DNA from: Nitrosomonas sp.
GTDB taxonomy: Bacteria > Pseudomonadota > Gammaproteobacteria > Burkholderiales > Nitrosomonadaceae
Direction of reading: 5' to 3'
DNA length: 64,000 nt
Assembly: GCA_031316255.1 (NCBI GenBank)
Contig: JALDQW010000001.1
Coordinates: 2,327,485 to 2,391,484 of the forward strand
How positions within the stretch are numbered: position 1 is the stretch's first letter; each line of letters begins with the position of its first letter. Shown here piece after piece: positions 61,194-64,000 of this stretch. A program made the translations under genes and the position numbers. The notes beneath the pieces are model-generated. The model was given only the letters and a program-made list of their open reading frames with translations. It was not told the origin of the DNA and ran no database searches.

Positions 61194-61583
61194 ATGGTAA
61201 AAGCTAATGTGCGTGTTCGAAAAAAAATAAAAAAAAATATTTCTGAAGGTATAGCGCATATCCACGCATCTTTTAATAACACAATAGTAACTATTACAGA
61301 TCGTCAGGGTAATGCGCTTTCATGGGCTACATCCGGTGGTGCAGGCTTTAAAGGATCACGCAAAAGCACACCCTTTGCAGCTCAAGTTGCCGCTGAAATA
61401 GCCAGTAAAGCTGCAATAGAATGTGGTGTAAAAAATTTGGAAGTTAAAATCAAGGGACCTGGACCTGGTAGAGATTCTGCGGTTAGAGCACTCAATGGCG
61501 CTGGTTTTAAAATTATTAGTATTTCTGACGTAACTTCCGTTCCACATAACGGATGTCGTCCACCAAAAAAACGTCGTATCTAA
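61194..61583 (+). CDS. rpsK: 30S ribosomal protein S11
   Basis: S11 lies in the 30S platform. The 129-residue protein has [18 protein letters not shown] and [16 protein letters not shown]. Confidence 0.99.
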   Translation: MVKANVRVRKKIKKNISEGIAHIHASFNNTIVTITDRQGNALSWATSGGAGFKGSRKSTPFAAQVAAEIASKAAIECGVKNLEVKIKGPGPGRDSAVRALNGAGFKIISISDVTSVPHNGCRPPKKRRI

Positions 61584-61593
61584 GGAGAATCTG

Positions 61594-62220
61594 TTGGCTA
61601 GGTATCTTGAATCTAAATGCAAATTATGTCGTCGTGAAGGAGAAAAACTTTTCTTAAAAGGAGAAAAATGCTTCACAGATAAATGTGCTATTGAACGCAG
61701 GAATTATCCTCCTGGACAGCATGGGCAAAAAAAAGGACGTATATCTGATTATGGCGGTCAATTGAGAGAAAAACAAAAAATAAGACGTATATATGGCATT
61801 TTGGAGAAGCAATTTAGAATTATTTACAAAAAAGCTGACACACAACGCGGTGTTACTGGCGATAATTTATTGCAATTATTAGAAAGCCGATTAGATAATG
61901 TTGTTTATCTTATGGGTTTTGGTACATCACGTGCTGAGTCCAGACAAATAATTAGACATAACAGTATATTGGTAAATGGCAAGAAGGTAAACATTCCATC
62001 TTATATTGTTAAGCCAGGCGATGCCATAGAAGTTGACCAGAAATCAAAGGAGCAACTTAGAATAAAAGCGTCATTGGAATCAGCAGATAATCGAGGATTT
62101 CCATCTTGGATTGAAGTTGATCCAAAAGCAATGAAAGGTACATTTAAAAATAAACCAGATAGATCTGATTTGCCTTCAACGATAAACGAATCATTAGTTG
62201 TTGAATTGTATTCTAAATAA
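61594..62220 (+). CDS. rpsD: 30S ribosomal protein S4
   Basis: S4 starts 16S assembly and in E. coli represses the alpha operon. The 208-residue protein has an S4 RNA-binding domain ([20 protein letters not shown]). Start codon TTG at 61594, 10 bp after rpsK. Confidence 0.98.
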   Translation: MARYLESKCKLCRREGEKLFLKGEKCFTDKCAIERRNYPPGQHGQKKGRISDYGGQLREKQKIRRIYGILEKQFRIIYKKADTQRGVTGDNLLQLLESRLDNVVYLMGFGTSRAESRQIIRHNSILVNGKKVNIPSYIVKPGDAIEVDQKSKEQLRIKASLESADNRGFPSWIEVDPKAMKGTFKNKPDRSDLPSTINESLVVELYSK

Positions 62221-62252
62221 AATATCAATGTCACTTTCTTTAAGGTTATTAA

Positions 62253-63257
62253 ATGCAAACTAATGATATATTAACACCACGTATTATAGATGTTCAAAAT
62301 ATATCACCATTACATGCAAAAGTTGTAATGGAACCATTTGAGAGAGGATACGGGTATACTTTAGGTAATGCATTGCGTAGAATACTGTTATCTTCAATGT
62401 CCGGATTCGCGCCAACAGAAGTCAAGATTGCTGGTGTCGTGCATGAATATTCAACGCTTGATGGTGTTCAGGAAGATGTCGTGGATGTATTACTGAATAT
62501 CAAAGGTATCGTTCTGAAACTGCATCAATCTGAGGAGGTAACTTTAAGACTTACCAAATCAGGAAAAGGTGTGGTTACAGCAAATGATATTGAAACCAGT
62601 CACGATGTAGAAATTCTAAACCCAGATCATGTAATCGCACATTTAACAACAGGTGGAAAGTTAGATTTACAACTTAAGGTTTCTAAAGGTCGAGGCTATG
62701 TACCTGCTACTACGCGTCAATTTTCTCAAGAAGAAAAAAGTATAGGTACAATTTTTTTAGATGCCTCATTTAGCCCTATTCGTAGAGTAAGTTATACAGT
62801 TGAAAGTGCTAGGGTCGAGCAAAGAACGGATCTCGATAAACTAATCATGGACATTGAAACAAATGGTGTTGTCGATCCTGAAGAAGCAATTAGATACGCT
62901 GCCAGAGTTTTAGTCCAACAGCTATCAGTATTTGCAGATTTGGAAAGTACGCCTATACCTACAGAACTGCCAAAAATCCCACAAATTGATCCTGTTTTAC
63001 TCAGACCTGTTGACGATCTGGAGTTAACAGTTCGATCAGCCAATTGCTTGAAAGTTGAAAATATTTACTATATTGGCGATCTGATACAACGAACCGAAGC
63101 TGAATTATTACGTACACCAAATCTTGGAAGAAAATCATTGAACGAGATCAAGGAAGTACTTGCTGCTCGTGAATTAACATTAGGCATGAAGCTAGACAAT
63201 TGGCCACCTGCCAATTTGGAAAATCAAACAAAGGATATTAATCATGCGTCATCATAA
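62253..63257 (+). CDS. rpoA: RNA polymerase subunit alpha
   Basis: The alpha subunit assembles the enzyme and contacts activators and UP elements. The 334-residue protein has an N-terminal dimerisation domain ([20 protein letters not shown]) and the C-terminal domain ([31 protein letters not shown]). The last 14 bases overlap the rplQ start. Confidence 0.99.
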   Translation: MQTNDILTPRIIDVQNISPLHAKVVMEPFERGYGYTLGNALRRILLSSMSGFAPTEVKIAGVVHEYSTLDGVQEDVVDVLLNIKGIVLKLHQSEEVTLRLTKSGKGVVTANDIETSHDVEILNPDHVIAHLTTGGKLDLQLKVSKGRGYVPATTRQFSQEEKSIGTIFLDASFSPIRRVSYTVESARVEQRTDLDKLIMDIETNGVVDPEEAIRYAARVLVQQLSVFADLESTPIPTELPKIPQIDPVLLRPVDDLELTVRSANCLKVENIYYIGDLIQRTEAELLRTPNLGRKSLNEIKEVLAARELTLGMKLDNWPPANLENQTKDINHASS

Positions 63258-63642
63258 CGCTTTTCGGAAATTAAATAAAACATCGAGTCATCGAATCGCT
63301 ATGTTTCGTAATATGACGAATTCGTTATTACGTCATGAAATTATTAAAACTACATTGCCAAAGGCTAAAGAATTACGTGGTTATGCAGAGCCCGTCATTA
63401 CATTGGGTAAGAACGCAAATTTGGCAAACAAACGTAAAGCATTTGATAAATTACGTGATCGTTCAAATGTTATCAAGTTATTTTCTGAAATTGGTCCACG
63501 TTATGCGACACGCCCTGGTGGTTACATAAGAATATTAAAGTATGGATTTCGGAAAGGTGACAATGCACCTATGGCTTTAGTTGAATTGGTAGATCGCCCT
63601 GTCGAAGAAGCTGAAGTAAAAGAAATCAACGAAGAACAATAA
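63244..63642 (+). CDS. rplQ: 50S ribosomal protein L17
   Basis: L17 lies at the tunnel exit. The 132-residue protein has [19 protein letters not shown] and [17 protein letters not shown]. End of the alpha block. Confidence 0.99.
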   Translation: MRHHNAFRKLNKTSSHRIAMFRNMTNSLLRHEIIKTTLPKAKELRGYAEPVITLGKNANLANKRKAFDKLRDRSNVIKLFSEIGPRYATRPGGYIRILKYGFRKGDNAPMALVELVDRPVEEAEVKEINEEQ

Positions 63643-63683
63643 TTAAGTTGTAAAGTTAATAAAGTAGCATGTGTACATGATGA

Positions 63684-64000
63684 ATGTATACAGTTAAGTC
63701 AGAATTATTAGTCGTCAGGCTACTCAGGATCTTGTCAGATGGCAGAATCTATTCCTATAAGACGCTTACTACAAAATTAAACTGTACTTTCTTATCTTTA
63801 TTCGAAACAATTTGTGTTGCTAGCCATCTTGGCATTGAAATACAGCGGGTAAATGGCATTAGTCTATATTGGGACAGGTCATTTGTTTGGCTAAATGAAG
63901 ACACAATATATTCGTATTTGAATGATCGTTCAAGTTTGTTTGGTTTAACGAAATTCGATTTGTTAGACTCAACAAATAGTTATCTATATAGAAATAAATC
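63684..64000 (+). CDS. birA: Biotin operon repressor / biotin-protein ligase BirA, 5' part
   Basis: An ATG at 63684, 42 bases after rplQ, opens a frame that stays open to the window's end (105 codons). The first ~60 residues look like the BirA HTH repressor domain (LLRILSDGRIYSYKTL), then GIEIQRVNGISLYW, and then the start of the ligase domain KFDLLDSTNSYLY, matching the conserved 'DSTN' biotin-binding motif. BirA attaches biotin to acetyl-CoA carboxylase and may repress biotin genes. The 3' part lies outside. Confidence 0.85.
   Translation, partial: MYTVKSELLVVRLLRILSDGRIYSYKTLTTKLNCTFLSLFETICVASHLGIEIQRVNGISLYWDRSFVWLNEDTIYSYLNDRSSLFGLTKFDLLDSTNSYLYRNK

Overview
The window reads as a chromosomal segment of a betaproteobacterium. 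Protein resemblance and gene order (rplU-rpmA-obg-proB, PilS/PilR with a PP0621-type protein, AT-rich ribosomal operons) point to Nitrosomonadales, probably Nitrosomonas or a close relative. This is an inference: no ammonia-oxidation gene or rRNA is present to confirm it.

Layout. (a) 1-3.4 kb is accessory: the tail of an RND efflux pump, a membrane-anchored TPR protein with 126-bp tandem repeats, and a complete IS256-family element (1561-2970) with inverted repeats and an 8-bp target duplication, inserted into what looks like a decayed RHS/YD-repeat gene. (b) 3.4-9.2 kb: SLT-type lipoprotein, cold-shock protein, ilvD, lgt, an alginate-export-type porin, and the first copy of a ~141-bp MITE-like element. 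(c) 9.2-15.6 kb is regulatory: PilR/PilS, a PP0621-type protein, a hairpin-rich non-coding block, and an HPt plus REC-GGDEF-EAL pair. (d) 16-23.2 kb: ispB, rplU-rpmA-obg-proB, a second MITE copy in opposite orientation, a DUF1624-type membrane protein, pilus chemotaxis-like PilG/H and PilI, and argB. (e) 23.3-31.4 kb: Tat-exported transglutaminase-like protein, selD-mnmH (2-selenouridine tRNA), an FSA-type aldolase, a cytoplasmic histidine kinase paired with a di-iron MBL-fold (ODP-type) protein, and a GDPD lipoprotein. (f) 31.5-40.7 kb, minus strand: gyrA-serC-serA-pheA-hisC-aroF-tyrA, a serine/aromatic amino-acid cluster. (g) 41-45 kb, plus strand: argD-argF-argG-yajQ. (h) 45-63.7 kb: a complete str-S10-spc-alpha superoperon from rpsL to rplQ, led by a strong sigma-70 promoter and a terminator-like hairpin, followed by the 5' part of birA, which runs off the window.

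Most of the window is conserved housekeeping. The less ordinary signals are the IS/RHS/TPR region, the two MITE copies placed at stop codons, the structured block at 12.6-12.8 kb, the ODP-kinase pair, the possible attenuator before rpsL, and several small ORFs. I found no CRISPR array, tRNA, rRNA or recognisable defence island, and nothing that I can firmly call a new system.
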